DNA from: Pseudobutyrivibrio sp. YE44
Lineage (GTDB): Bacteria > Bacillota > Clostridia > Lachnospirales > Lachnospiraceae
DNA length: 64,000 nucleotides
NCBI RefSeq assembly: GCF_900104335.1
Contig: NZ_FMXT01000008.1
Span: 34,784-98,783 of the forward strand
Direction of reading: 5' to 3'
The notes beneath the pieces are model-generated. The model was not told the DNA's origin and made no database searches. It saw nothing but the letters and a program-made list of their open reading frames with translations. The translations under genes and the position numbers were made by a program. Every line of letters starts with the position of its first letter. Positions within the stretch are counted from its first letter, which is position 1. Of this stretch, positions 32,893 to 42,777 are shown one piece after another.

Positions 32893-34824
32893 ATGACAGA
32901 AACAGATTTTATTGAAAAATATGCCAGTAAACTAAACGACCAGCAGTTAGAAGCAGTGAAGACCGTAAATGGTCCGGTGCTTCTTTTGGCGGTGCCTGGA
33001 AGTGGAAAGACCACAGTGCTGGTCAATCGCCTGGGCTATATGATATACACCCAGGGAATCGCACCTGAAAACATCCTGACTCTTACCTATACCGTGGCAG
33101 CCACCAAGGATATGTCAGAAAGGTTTAAAAGAATCTTTGGTGACGAGCTTGCAGATAGGCTAGAGTTTAGAACTATAAATGGAATTTGTGCAAAGATAAT
33201 TGCCTATTATGGAAGAATGATTGGCAAGACTGCTTTTGAGCTCTGTAGCGACGAGAAGGAGACAGCCAAACTTCTTTCCAATATTTATGTGCAGGTTACA
33301 AGAGATTATCCAACGGAAAGCGATATCAAAACCCTTCGTACCTTGATAACTTACTGCAAGAATATGTCCCTGACTTCAGACGAGATAAAGAAGCTGGGGA
33401 AGGAAAATGACCTGGAGCTTCTGAAGATATACGAAGGCTACAACACCTATCTAAAGAACAACAGCCTTATGGATTATGACGACCAAATGGTGTATGCCTA
33501 CAAGATATTAAAGGGTTCCAAGGTTGTTCTTCAGTATTTCCAAAATCAGTACCAGTATATATGTGTGGATGAGGCACAGGATACCTCGAAAATCCAGCAT
33601 ATGATTATTTCCATATTGGCAGGAGCTGGTGGAAATCTGTTTATGGTTGGGGATGAGGATCAGAGTATTTACGGCTTTAGAGCAGCCTATCCAGACGCGT
33701 TGCTAAACTTCGAACGAGAGCATATTGGCGCCAAGGTTTTGGTTATGGACAAGAACTACCGCTCAAATGGAGCCATTGTTCAGGCTGCAGATTCATTTAT
33801 CCAGCACAACAAAGACAGGCACAAGAAGCATATTTGCGCCATCAGAGAATCGAAAAGTGAAATCAATTTTGTTTCCATAGAGCGTGACAAGCAATACAAT
33901 TACCTAAAGGAAGTGGCGAAGAATCCTAAGGGAAAAACCGCCGTATTATACAGAGATAACGAGAGCGTGATTCCTTTGGTGGATATTCTGGATAGAGAGG
34001 GAATCCCTTACAATATCAAGAATATGGATATGACCTTTTTCAGCAACAGAGTGGTGCTGGATATTGTGAATATCTTGAGATTTGCCTTCGTCCCAATGGA
34101 TGAGGAAATCTTTATGAAAATATATTACAAGCTTCAGGCATATATCAGTAAAAGCGTTGCCATGGATATGTGCATGCAGGCTGAGATACATCACACAGGC
34201 ATACTGGATGCAGCAGAGTTTATAGAATTGAATCCTTATGTCCTTGGAAATTGCAGAAGCTTAAGAACCCATTTCAAGAACATGACAAAGGAGAGTCCTT
34301 ATAAAGCAATCAAAAGAATTGAGAATTATATGGGGTACGGGGAATACTTGGCCAATAATAACATAGATGCCAACAAAATCTTTATCCTAAAAATGATTGC
34401 CAAAAAGGAAAAGGACATTCCAGGCTTTTTAAATAGACTTACGGAGCTAAGGCAGCTTCTTTTAGAGCAGGAAGCCTCTCAGGGAGGAAGAATAATCCTT
34501 TCAACCATCCATTCTAGCAAGGGCCTGGAGTATGATTCAGTATACCTGATAGATGCCATAAATGGGGTGTTTCCAAACAAAGTAGTGAGAAATATGGAAA
34601 AGGCCACTCCTCAGGAAAAGAGTGATTATGAGGAGGAGAGACGAATCTTTTATGTAGGCATTACCAGAGCCAAGGACAACCTGACGGTATTCAAATATAA
34701 GAATATGCCATCTACCTTTATAAAAGAACTTAATCCAGCCAGCAAAGCAGAAGCAAAGGCAAACACCACTAAAAAGGAGTATCATTATAGTCCTTTTGCA
34801 GCAGCTGGAAGATACAAGAAATAG
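32893..34824 (+). CDS. UvrD/Rep-family superfamily 1 helicase
   Basis: A 643-residue ATP-dependent DNA helicase. Walker A is AVPGSGKTT (near residue 34), motif II is CVDEAQDTSK, motif III GDEDQSIYGFR, motif V HSSKGLEYDSVYL and motif VI VGITRAKDNLTVF. It is shorter than PcrA/UvrD (about 720-750) and is probably an accessory repair helicase rather than the housekeeping one. ATG 32893 has no strong ribosome site. It converges on the EAL gene. Confidence 0.88.
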   Translation: MTETDFIEKYASKLNDQQLEAVKTVNGPVLLLAVPGSGKTTVLVNRLGYMIYTQGIAPENILTLTYTVAATKDMSERFKRIFGDELADRLEFRTINGICAKIIAYYGRMIGKTAFELCSDEKETAKLLSNIYVQVTRDYPTESDIKTLRTLITYCKNMSLTSDEIKKLGKENDLELLKIYEGYNTYLKNNSLMDYDDQMVYAYKILKGSKVVLQYFQNQYQYICVDEAQDTSKIQHMIISILAGAGGNLFMVGDEDQSIYGFRAAYPDALLNFEREHIGAKVLVMDKNYRSNGAIVQAADSFIQHNKDRHKKHICAIRESKSEINFVSIERDKQYNYLKEVAKNPKGKTAVLYRDNESVIPLVDILDREGIPYNIKNMDMTFFSNRVVLDIVNILRFAFVPMDEEIFMKIYYKLQAYISKSVAMDMCMQAEIHHTGILDAAEFIELNPYVLGNCRSLRTHFKNMTKESPYKAIKRIENYMGYGEYLANNNIDANKIFILKMIAKKEKDIPGFLNRLTELRQLLLEQEASQGGRIILSTIHSSKGLEYDSVYLIDAINGVFPNKVVRNMEKATPQEKSDYEEERRIFYVGITRAKDNLTVFKYKNMPSTFIKELNPASKAEAKANTTKKEYHYSPFAAAGRYKK

Positions 34825-34836
34825 AGAAGCATAATA

Positions 34837-34865
34837 ATAGCTGTCAGCCAATCACTGACAGCTAT
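34837..34865. terminator. Bidirectional terminator between helicase and EAL genes
   Basis: ATAGCTGTCAG pairs exactly with CTGACAGCTAT. It lies between the convergent genes. Confidence 0.7.
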
Positions 34866-36747
34866 ACTTTTCTATAAATTCTTTAATTGGTAAGGGGCGA
34901 GAATAATAGTAGCCCTGTAAATAGGTGCATCCGATTTCCCGCATCTTTCTAGCCATATCTTCATCTTCTATACCCTCTGCGGTGATGGTGAAGCCAGTGG
35001 TGGTAAAGGCGCTAACTTCATTAGGAAGAATGGCATCCGGATTGTTACAGTAATCCCATACGATACTCATGTCCAGCTTAATATTTATGAATGGAGTACG
35101 GTGAAGTCTTGCCATATTTGAGTAACCTTTACCGTAATCATCCAAAACAAACTTGAAGCCCTTATTAGTGAGAGTCTCAATTTGCTTTTCCATTAGAAGC
35201 TCATCAATCATGGACTCCTCAGTGATTTCCAAATGAATAAGATCAGGTGTTATATTGGCGTCCTCAATCATTTTTGTAAGAGTCTCATACAAATCAAGCC
35301 TCATAAACTGAATAGGAGAAATATTAACGTTTATAAATGTTAGCCCAGTGTTCTTAAAGCCTGATGATTTAACAAACTGACAACATTTTCTGAAAACCTG
35401 CTTACCCAGCTGATTAATCTTGCCGTTCTTCTCAGCAATAGGGATAAATAGTCCAGGTGGAATAATCTTTCCATCATTTCCTCTAATACGAGCAAGAGCC
35501 TCCGCTCCCGCAAGCTTACCTGTTGCTGAATCTACAATAGGCTGAAGAAATACTTCCACCGCATCATTTTCAATGGCTTTATCCAAAGCACGCTTGATTC
35601 CGCTTTCTGCAAGAATTCCAGCTGCAAAATCGTCATCATAAATATTTATATCATTACCAACAGTTTTGTCTGCCTGAATAAAACCATCAGAAAATACTCT
35701 AAGGAGGACCTCGTAAGGAAGAGCTTTCGCAGACAAATTAACTATGCTAGCGCCAACATCCAAATAAAGTTCAGTGTCCTTTGAAACCCATGGAGAAAGG
35801 AATCTTTCCTGAATCTTATCGTAAATCTGATGCCAGTCCACGTCTTCCTTGGAGAACATAACAAATCTGGCATTACGATAGTCAAAAATAAGATAATCAG
35901 GAAATTCTTTCTTAAGGTAGTTCTCAATAAGATAAACACCCTGATTCATCTGCTGGATACCGTAAAGCTCCGTGCTATCAATATAATTATGTACACAGAA
36001 AATCAGCGCGTTAATTGGCTTTTGACCATTAATCTCAATAATGTAATCTCTTAAGGCTGCACGATTGAAGATATAGGTTCTTTCCTCTAGGTAGCCATCA
36101 GGATTCTCAAAGGAAAGATAAATAACTATCATGGCCATTAAGCAGAAGATATCCATTAGAAGATATTTTGGGAAAGCATATCTTACTATCAAGCCAATAG
36201 TTAGAATAACGTTGTACCAAAGAATAATGTATTTTTCACGTTTCCTTACAAGACGGTTGCGTTGTTTAATCAATGTAATAAATGATAGCGTGAGATAAAA
36301 GGCGAAGATTGGATACAGTAGGTTATACAGAGGTCCACTGTGATAACCGCTTTCATCGATATAGTAGAACCATTTTGTCCAAGGTGCCAAGAGCACAATA
36401 ATGATACCTAAATCTACAGGAAGATTGATGCAAAACTGCTGGATTTTGCTGGCAAAAAGGTCGATTTTAAGCACACTTGCAGTGAAGATATAAAAAGCAA
36501 ATGCACGGGACAAAAAGAATATGAAATAGCTACTGTTAAGCACATAAAGAGCCCACGAAGGAAAGGACTGATGATTTATATCAGCCCAGGTCGAAAAAAG
36601 ATCTGATATCATAACGAGGCACTCGAGAGATACCACGTATATAAACACAAGATTCTTTCTTACAGGAAGTCTAGGTAGGGATACATAGTATCCAACGAAG
36701 ACAGATATTATCATTATGCTAGGAATAAGATAATTAAAATTCCACAT
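34852..36747 (-). CDS. Membrane-anchored EAL c-di-GMP phosphodiesterase
   Basis: A 631-residue protein. About seven hydrophobic segments fill residues 1-220, resembling a 7TM sensor. A central region looks like a degenerate GGDEF domain without its motif. The C-terminal EAL domain keeps its catalytic set: GAEALARI, FINVNIS, LEITEES, LDDYGKGYSN, INIKLDMS, ITAEGIED and LQGYYYSRP. It should therefore hydrolyse c-di-GMP in response to a membrane signal. The cyclase at 40067 could supply that nucleotide. Confidence 0.88.
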   Translation of the reverse strand: MWNFNYLIPSIMIISVFVGYYVSLPRLPVRKNLVFIYVVSLECLVMISDLFSTWADINHQSFPSWALYVLNSSYFIFFLSRAFAFYIFTASVLKIDLFASKIQQFCINLPVDLGIIIVLLAPWTKWFYYIDESGYHSGPLYNLLYPIFAFYLTLSFITLIKQRNRLVRKREKYIILWYNVILTIGLIVRYAFPKYLLMDIFCLMAMIVIYLSFENPDGYLEERTYIFNRAALRDYIIEINGQKPINALIFCVHNYIDSTELYGIQQMNQGVYLIENYLKKEFPDYLIFDYRNARFVMFSKEDVDWHQIYDKIQERFLSPWVSKDTELYLDVGASIVNLSAKALPYEVLLRVFSDGFIQADKTVGNDINIYDDDFAAGILAESGIKRALDKAIENDAVEVFLQPIVDSATGKLAGAEALARIRGNDGKIIPPGLFIPIAEKNGKINQLGKQVFRKCCQFVKSSGFKNTGLTFINVNISPIQFMRLDLYETLTKMIEDANITPDLIHLEITEESMIDELLMEKQIETLTNKGFKFVLDDYGKGYSNMARLHRTPFINIKLDMSIVWDYCNNPDAILPNEVSAFTTTGFTITAEGIEDEDMARKMREIGCTYLQGYYYSRPLPIKEFIEKYSCQ

Positions 36748-36855
36748 AAAAAGTACCGAATATAAAAAAGGTGTATAAATATACTCAAAATAAGGTATTA
36801 TTGATTATAAACTAAGTCTGTGAATTTTTAGCAGAATAATTGTGAGGAGATTGCA

Positions 36856-37788
36856 ATGAAAATAGTATTTTTAGACAGAAAAACAATTGGAGAAGATATT
36901 GATTTGTCAGGATTTGAACGCTTTGGTGAGGTTGTAATTTATGATTACTCTTCATCGGAGGAGGTGCCAGCTCGAGTTGAGGATGCTGATGTTATCGTTC
37001 TTAACAAGGTATTGATCAATGAACAAACAGTAGGAAAAGCCAAGAACCTTAAGTTGGTTTGTGTCACAGCAACAGGCACAAATAACCTTGATAAGGATTT
37101 TCTTGCTGCTCGTGGTATTGAATGGCGCAACGTGGCTGGATATTCCACTGAGGCTGTTACTCAGCATACCTTTGCATTGGCTTTCAATCTTATGGAGCAT
37201 CTTAATTACTACGATGACTATGTTAAATCTGAGAAATATGTAAATGACAAGATGTTTACTCATTTTGAAATGCACTTCCATGAGCTTAATGGCAAAAATT
37301 GGGGAATCATCGGTCTTGGTGCCATTGGAAAGAGAGTAGCAGAGGTTGCTAAGTGCTTTGGAGCAAACGTATCCTACTATTCAACTAGCGGAAAAAATCA
37401 TGACAACACATACAAAGAGGTGGATTTTGATACTTTACTTGCAGAATCGGATATTGTTTCTATTCATGCACCACTTGATGACAATACCCTTCACTTGATG
37501 GATGCAGAGGCTTTCAAAAAGATGAAGAAAAGTGCAATCCTCATCAATGTGGGTAGAGGACCTATCATTGTGGAAAAAGACCTTGCTGAAGCTCTTGAAA
37601 GTGGACAAATTGCAGCAGCCGGTTTGGACGTTTTGGATGTTGAACCAATGTCACCAGAAAATCCTCTTGTGAGGGTGAAGGATAGCAATAAGCTTCTAAT
37701 CACCCCACACATTGCCTGGGCTGCAGTGGAGGCTCGGCAGCGCCTGATGAAGATAATTGAGGGTCAGATTGAAGAGTGGAGCAAGTAG
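36856..37788 (+). CDS. D-2-hydroxyacid dehydrogenase
   Basis: A 310-residue NAD-dependent dehydrogenase of the glycerate/phosphoglycerate type. The nucleotide fold is GLGAIGKRVAEVA, and the catalytic Arg, Glu and His lie in NVGRGPIIVE, DVEPMSPENPL and TPHIAWA. The substrate could be glycerate or hydroxypyruvate; sequence alone does not say. GAGGAG precedes ATG 36856. Confidence 0.9.
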   Translation: MKIVFLDRKTIGEDIDLSGFERFGEVVIYDYSSSEEVPARVEDADVIVLNKVLINEQTVGKAKNLKLVCVTATGTNNLDKDFLAARGIEWRNVAGYSTEAVTQHTFALAFNLMEHLNYYDDYVKSEKYVNDKMFTHFEMHFHELNGKNWGIIGLGAIGKRVAEVAKCFGANVSYYSTSGKNHDNTYKEVDFDTLLAESDIVSIHAPLDDNTLHLMDAEAFKKMKKSAILINVGRGPIIVEKDLAEALESGQIAAAGLDVLDVEPMSPENPLVRVKDSNKLLITPHIAWAAVEARQRLMKIIEGQIEEWSK

Positions 37789-37893
37789 ACACGTTTAGGA
37801 TTTTTCTTAAAGTAGACTACAAGAGGTCATAGAATCTTCAAAATGATTTGCTATACTGAACATCCACGGGAGAATGCACAGTGGGGACAGTGT

Positions 37894-38073
37894 ATGAATT
37901 GGAATTTTGAAGATGAAAGTAAACCCTATAGCTCCGACGATGCCATTGATGATTTGGAGGCTGTAAGGGCTATGCTTCATGAGGCTCAAAAGAAAATAAA
38001 TCGTGGAAAACTAGAGTCTAGCGATATCGGAATAAACATTAGTATCCAAGTTGAGGATAATGACAAAGATTAA
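37894..38073 (+). CDS. Small acidic protein
   Basis: A 59-residue protein (MNWNFEDESKPYSSDDAIDD; MLHEAQKKINRGKLESSDIG) of unknown function. An extended -10 element TGCTATACT (37848-37856) lies inside the longer frame that begins at 37843, so ATG 37894 is preferred, though its ribosome site is weak. Two helices are predicted. The longer 76-residue form cannot be ruled out. Confidence 0.5.
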   Translation: MNWNFEDESKPYSSDDAIDDLEAVRAMLHEAQKKINRGKLESSDIGINISIQVEDNDKD

Positions 38074-38227
38074 AGCAGTTGTTATAAATGTTATAGCAAT
38101 TGCTTTTTTTTACACTTTTTTCACAGTTTATACTTAGTTATAGGCTATAATCCAAATAGTCGGTTTGCTAGCTTTGTAGAGTAATACTGTTCAATCGGCC
38201 AGAGGGGGATGAAAACGGAGGTCGAAT

Positions 38228-39928
38228 ATGGAGAGCAAAGGAAAAGTTGGTAATGAAGATAAGCTATTAAAATTGTCCAAGTTGGCATCACTTAGAACGG
38301 CGTTACTTGGATTATTAATCGTATCTTTAGTATGTGTTGGTACTGCAGCGGTAATCGTAGGTACAACGAACATGCGTCGAGGTATGGAGTACGAGGTTAA
38401 GACCGGTGTTATGGCTACCTGTGCTTCCTATGCGCAGGTGCTAGACTATATGAAGGATGAGATGTCTGCAGAAAATGCTTCAAGTATTACTCTAGAGCAG
38501 GATATGCATAATGAGACTGGCTATGACTACACCTTCTTTAGAGGAGATACGAGAGAGCGTTCAAGTATCGAGGGTGCAGTAGGTACAAAAGCCAGCGACG
38601 CTGTAATTGCAGAAGTAATTAACAATAAGAAAAATTATTCGGCCCAAAATGTAATGATTAATGGACAGCGATATTATGTAGCTTACATTCCTTTAAAGGA
38701 TGATGATGGTTCTGTTTATGGCATGGCTTTCGTAGGTTTGAAGAAAATCGAGGTTACCGAGTACATTAGTAAGAAGGTTGCGTGGACCGTTACTCTTTCC
38801 TTTGGTATCATAATTGGTTTTGCGGTCATTGCTGTTTTATATATCATCCAGATTATTAAAGCTATTGAAGAAAACGTTCGAGCTGTTCGACAGATGGCAA
38901 CAGGCGATTTGGAAATTCAGCTTAGCGACAAGGTTAAGCATAGGAAAGATGAGCTTGGGGAAATGTCTAATGCGTTGTACGACATGGCAGCCAAGATTCG
39001 TGAAGTAATTGGAAGTGCAAGAGTATCTTCTAATGAGGTTGATGATTCAGCAGGATATTTGAATGATACAGTTAAGACCATTGCAGAGACTGCGGACAAT
39101 GTAACAATCGCCGTAGCTCAGGTTGCAACAGGTGCATCTAGTCAGGCAGAGTCATTGCAAGAAGCTGTTGAGAACGTAAACGACATTAATGATGCTGTTC
39201 ATCTTATTACAGAGAACACCGAGCAGATGCAGGGCTTGGCAGATTCGATGCAGGAGAATTCAAAGGCCAGCCAGGACAAGCTTACAGAGCTTAGAATGTC
39301 GACCCGAGAAAGCATTGCAGCCATCGACAGTATTGTTAATTTGATTGGAAATACAAACACTGCTGTTACAACTATTAGTGAAGCGGTAGCGATTATCGAT
39401 TCAATTGCCGCTCAGACAAATCTGTTGTCCCTCAATGCAAGTATTGAGGCAGCCCGTGCTGGTGAGGCAGGTAAGGGCTTCGCCGTTGTTGCTGATGAGA
39501 TTCGTCAGCTGGCAGATCAGTCTGCAGATGCAGCTAAGAACATCCAAGAGGCTATGAAGGGTCTTGCAGATGATTCAAACAAGACAATGGAAGAGGCTGG
39601 AAGTGTTCAGGAAGCTATTAGTAAGCAGCGTAGTACAATTCATAGAACAATTGAACAGGTTGATAGCTTGATTGAAGATATCAACAAGTCAATTGCTCTT
39701 ACAAGAGAGATTGTTGAAAACGTAGATAAGACAGAAGCAGCAAGTAATGCTATTTCTGATACAATTACAAATCTTTCATCTATATCTCAAGAAAATGCAG
39801 CAAGCTCAGAGGAAACAAGAGCTTCTATGCAGGATCTTTCAGATACAATGGATGTGCTTTCACAGAAGGCTACCAGCTTGAATGACATAGCTAAGGTCTT
39901 AGACGACGAGATGTCATTCTTCCAGTAA
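38228..39928 (+). CDS. Methyl-accepting chemotaxis protein
   Basis: A 566-residue receptor. One membrane helix near residues 25-45 and another near 180-200 bracket a single-Cache-like sensor ([15 protein letters not shown]), then a HAMP domain and the long signalling coiled coil whose hairpin tip has [20 protein letters not shown]. It passes signals to CheA/CheW. CGGAGG precedes the ATG. No flagellar or che gene is in the window. Confidence 0.93.
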   Translation: MESKGKVGNEDKLLKLSKLASLRTALLGLLIVSLVCVGTAAVIVGTTNMRRGMEYEVKTGVMATCASYAQVLDYMKDEMSAENASSITLEQDMHNETGYDYTFFRGDTRERSSIEGAVGTKASDAVIAEVINNKKNYSAQNVMINGQRYYVAYIPLKDDDGSVYGMAFVGLKKIEVTEYISKKVAWTVTLSFGIIIGFAVIAVLYIIQIIKAIEENVRAVRQMATGDLEIQLSDKVKHRKDELGEMSNALYDMAAKIREVIGSARVSSNEVDDSAGYLNDTVKTIAETADNVTIAVAQVATGASSQAESLQEAVENVNDINDAVHLITENTEQMQGLADSMQENSKASQDKLTELRMSTRESIAAIDSIVNLIGNTNTAVTTISEAVAIIDSIAAQTNLLSLNASIEAARAGEAGKGFAVVADEIRQLADQSADAAKNIQEAMKGLADDSNKTMEEAGSVQEAISKQRSTIHRTIEQVDSLIEDINKSIALTREIVENVDKTEAASNAISDTITNLSSISQENAASSEETRASMQDLSDTMDVLSQKATSLNDIAKVLDDEMSFFQ

Positions 39929-39947
39929 AAATTATTAAAAATATTGA

Positions 39948-39987
39948 GGCACGACTTCTTCGAAAAAGTAGTAGTCGTGCCCTTTTT
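39948..39987 (+). terminator. Intrinsic terminator after chemotaxis receptor
   Basis: GGCACGAC pairs with GTCGTGCC, with further pairing inside, followed by TTTTT. Confidence 0.85.
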
Positions 39988-39996
39988 ATTATTGTT

Positions 39997-40025
39997 TTTA
40001 GACACATATTCTAATATAGTATAAT
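39997..40025 (+). promoter_or_regulatory. Promoter of the diguanylate cyclase gene
   Basis: TTTAGA (39997-40002), a 17-base spacer and TATAAT (40020-40025), 42 bases before the start codon. Confidence 0.65.
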
Positions 40026-40066
40026 TAAAGGCAATTTAATGCATAAACATGGGGGTTTTACATTAA

Positions 40067-41458
40067 ATGGGAAGCAGTGAAAAAGATGTAATGGGGAACA
40101 TTGATTATTCTGCGCAGGATATCCTATATATGCTTAGGGATTTGCCGGATGCATGCTGTATTTTCAAGGTTATAACAGACCCATTTGGTACTGTTCAGGA
40201 CATGCTGTTTTTGTTTGTTAATGAAAAGTATGCCAGCCTAGTTGGTAAGCCAACTAGCGAGCTTATTGGTTCTACCTACTATTCAACAGTAGCCAACAGG
40301 GATGAGGATTGGATTCGCCTGAGCTATCAGGCAGCGTTTATGCGCCAATCTGTAATTAATCGAACCTACAATACACAGTTTAGCAGATGGTTTGAATTCT
40401 GGGCAGTGCCTGTGTATCAAAAGGGTTTTTGCGCTTTTATCATCCATGATGTTACAGCTGAAAAACGCAAGGAAGAGAATCAGGTTATAAAAAGCAAATC
40501 TAATAATTTCATTTTGGATTGTGCGAAACAGCTATCCAAAAATGATTTTAAGAAGGGTGTTAAATATACCCTAAAGGAACTTGGAGCAGTCTTAAAAGCT
40601 GACAGAGTTTGCATCATAGAGTCAAATCATGGAGAGGTCGGAGACATCCATGAGTGGTCAGATCGTTTCAGTGGAACAGGGCTTCCGTCCAAAAAGGCAT
40701 TTGAGGAATATGATTTCTTCACCATGTGGGAACGTCAGCTAGGCGAAAATGACGTGGTGGTTATAAACGATAGTAAAGTCGTAAATGAAAGGAACAGCCA
40801 GGTTTATAAGTCTGTTTTAGAGGGCTCAGTTTCTAGATATATTATTGCAGCATTGCGAAATAAATCAGAAAGTATCGGCTATCTACTGATAGATAATTTC
40901 TCCCTGGATTTGGATATTAATCTGAATGAGGTCATAGAATCCGTTAGTATTTTCCTTTCTGAGGAGCTCTTGAACTACAAGCTGATGCAGGAAATGTCAT
41001 ATATGACTACACACGATCCATTGACTGAATTGGGAAATCGTCATGCCTTTAATGCAACCATGCATATGTTAGAGGGCATGGATATTTCAGTGGGTATTTG
41101 TTTTATTGATATTAATGGCCTTAAGTTTTTCAACGATAACAAGGGTCATGATGAAGGTGATAATGTTATTAAAGAGGTTGGCGGTGTTATCTCTTCAGTC
41201 TTCAAAAAGAAGTATTGCTACAGAATTGGTGGAGACGAATTCTTGGTAATCGTACCTCAGGTTACACAGGAGCATTTTGAGGGAGAGGTAGAAAAGCTCA
41301 GGAAGAAATCCAAGGCTTATCCTATTGCTATCGGCGCGGTTTGGTCAGATGAAGCGAAGGATGTAAAGGAGCTTATCAACCAGGCAGACAAGCTTATGTA
41401 TGCCGATAAAGCCGGCTATTACAGTGAACATGACCGCCGAAAAGAAGAGCAAGATTAA
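40067..41458 (+). CDS. PAS-GAF-GGDEF diguanylate cyclase
   Basis: A 463-residue soluble protein. A PAS-like domain covers residues about 15-125 (LPDACCIFKVI; WFEFWAVPVY), a GAF-like domain about 140-305, and a GGDEF domain the last 160 residues, with DINGLKFFNDNKGHDEGD and the intact site YRIGGDEFLVI. It should make c-di-GMP. The RxxD inhibitory site is absent, so product inhibition there is unlikely. The GGGGG before its ATG is a moderate ribosome site. Confidence 0.9.
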   Translation: MGSSEKDVMGNIDYSAQDILYMLRDLPDACCIFKVITDPFGTVQDMLFLFVNEKYASLVGKPTSELIGSTYYSTVANRDEDWIRLSYQAAFMRQSVINRTYNTQFSRWFEFWAVPVYQKGFCAFIIHDVTAEKRKEENQVIKSKSNNFILDCAKQLSKNDFKKGVKYTLKELGAVLKADRVCIIESNHGEVGDIHEWSDRFSGTGLPSKKAFEEYDFFTMWERQLGENDVVVINDSKVVNERNSQVYKSVLEGSVSRYIIAALRNKSESIGYLLIDNFSLDLDINLNEVIESVSIFLSEELLNYKLMQEMSYMTTHDPLTELGNRHAFNATMHMLEGMDISVGICFIDINGLKFFNDNKGHDEGDNVIKEVGGVISSVFKKKYCYRIGGDEFLVIVPQVTQEHFEGEVEKLRKKSKAYPIAIGAVWSDEAKDVKELINQADKLMYADKAGYYSEHDRRKEEQD

Positions 41459-41477
41459 ACAAAAAATTGCAAAAACG

Positions 41478-41508
41478 ACTGTCGCATGTATTGTGCGACA
41501 GTTTTTTT
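41478..41508 (+). terminator. Intrinsic terminator after cyclase gene
   Basis: ACTGTCGCA pairs exactly with TGCGACAGT, followed by seven Ts. Confidence 0.9.
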
Positions 41509-41570
41509 ATTGCTAAAATATGGATTTATATAGGGACTTAACATTTATAGCTTGGAAGGGAGAGAGAGTC

Positions 41571-42761
41571 ATGATTAATAAATCCTACAAAAAACTGCTG
41601 GAAGGTAAATCTATTATTCGAGAGCTTAGCGAGTATGCTACAGCTAGAGGTAAGGAAATAGGCTATGAGAACGTATTTGATTATAGCCTGGGAAATCCTA
41701 GCGTACCTTGTCCAGATGGTTACACCGATGCAGTTGTTGATATGTATAATCAGGAAAATCCAATGACAATTCACGGCTACAGCCCATCCTTGGGAATAGA
41801 GGATGTTAGAGCAGCAGTGGCAAAATCTCTTTCAAAGCGTTTTGATATAGCCTACGAGGCAAAGCATATTTTTATGGCAATCGGTGCAGCAGGAGCCTTG
41901 GCCCATGCCTTCAGATTGGTGACAGAGCCAGGTGATGAGATAATCGTCTTTGCACCTTTTTTCCCAGAGTACAAGGAATATATTGGCCGCACTGGGGCAA
42001 TTATGAAGGTTGTTCCACCTCAAACAAAGGACTTCCAGATAAACTTTGAAGCCTTCGAGGCCACCATCAATGAAAAGACTATGGCGGTACTTATAAACTC
42101 TCCAAACAATCCTTCAGGAATTGTTTATAGTCAGGAGACCATAAAGCGTCTTGCTCAGGTTTTGGAGGAAAAGCAAAAGGAGTATGGACATGAGATTTTT
42201 ATCATTAGTGATGAGCCATACAGAGAAATTGTATTTGATGGCAAGGATTGTCCGTACCCAGCAAAGTACTATGACAACACCTTGACCTGTTATTCCTTCT
42301 CTAAGAGTTTATCTCTTCCAGGTGAGAGAATTGGTTATGTAGCTGTTAATCCAAAGGCTGTAGATGCAGACATTCTGGCTGTAATCATGGGTCAGATTAG
42401 TCGTGGTATAGGCCACAATTGTCCAGCATCCACATCCCAGCTGGCAGTGAGCAAGGTGTTGGATGAAACCAGCGACCTTAGTGTTTACGAGACAAATATG
42501 AATCTTCTTTACGATGCACTTGTAGATATGGGCTTTGAGGTGGTACGTCCGGGTGGTACCTTCTATATCTTCCCAAAGGCCTTGGAGGAGGATGCAAACG
42601 CCTTTTGTAAAAAGGCATTAGAATATGATTTGATATTAGTTCCTGCAGATAACTTTGGATGCCCAGGATATTTTAGAATGGCTTATTGCATAGATACAGA
42701 AAAGGTAAAGCGTTCTATACCTGTCTTTCAGAGATTTGTAAAGGAAGTATATTCAAAATAG
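41571..42761 (+). CDS. PLP-dependent class I/II aminotransferase
   Basis: A 396-residue fold-type I aminotransferase. It shows SLGNPSVPCPDGY near the N-terminus, NSPNNPSGIVYS, ISDEPYREIVFDG and the PLP lysine in CYSFSKSLSLPGERIGY. It belongs to the aspartate/aromatic branch; the exact substrate is uncertain. ATG 41571 follows GGGAGAGAG; the longer frame to 41520 lies too near the terminator. It may share a transcript with the AraC gene 16 bases after its stop. Confidence 0.9.
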   Translation: MINKSYKKLLEGKSIIRELSEYATARGKEIGYENVFDYSLGNPSVPCPDGYTDAVVDMYNQENPMTIHGYSPSLGIEDVRAAVAKSLSKRFDIAYEAKHIFMAIGAAGALAHAFRLVTEPGDEIIVFAPFFPEYKEYIGRTGAIMKVVPPQTKDFQINFEAFEATINEKTMAVLINSPNNPSGIVYSQETIKRLAQVLEEKQKEYGHEIFIISDEPYREIVFDGKDCPYPAKYYDNTLTCYSFSKSLSLPGERIGYVAVNPKAVDADILAVIMGQISRGIGHNCPASTSQLAVSKVLDETSDLSVYETNMNLLYDALVDMGFEVVRPGGTFYIFPKALEEDANAFCKKALEYDLILVPADNFGCPGYFRMAYCIDTEKVKRSIPVFQRFVKEVYSK

Positions 42762-42777
42762 ATTTAGCGAGGGTTTT

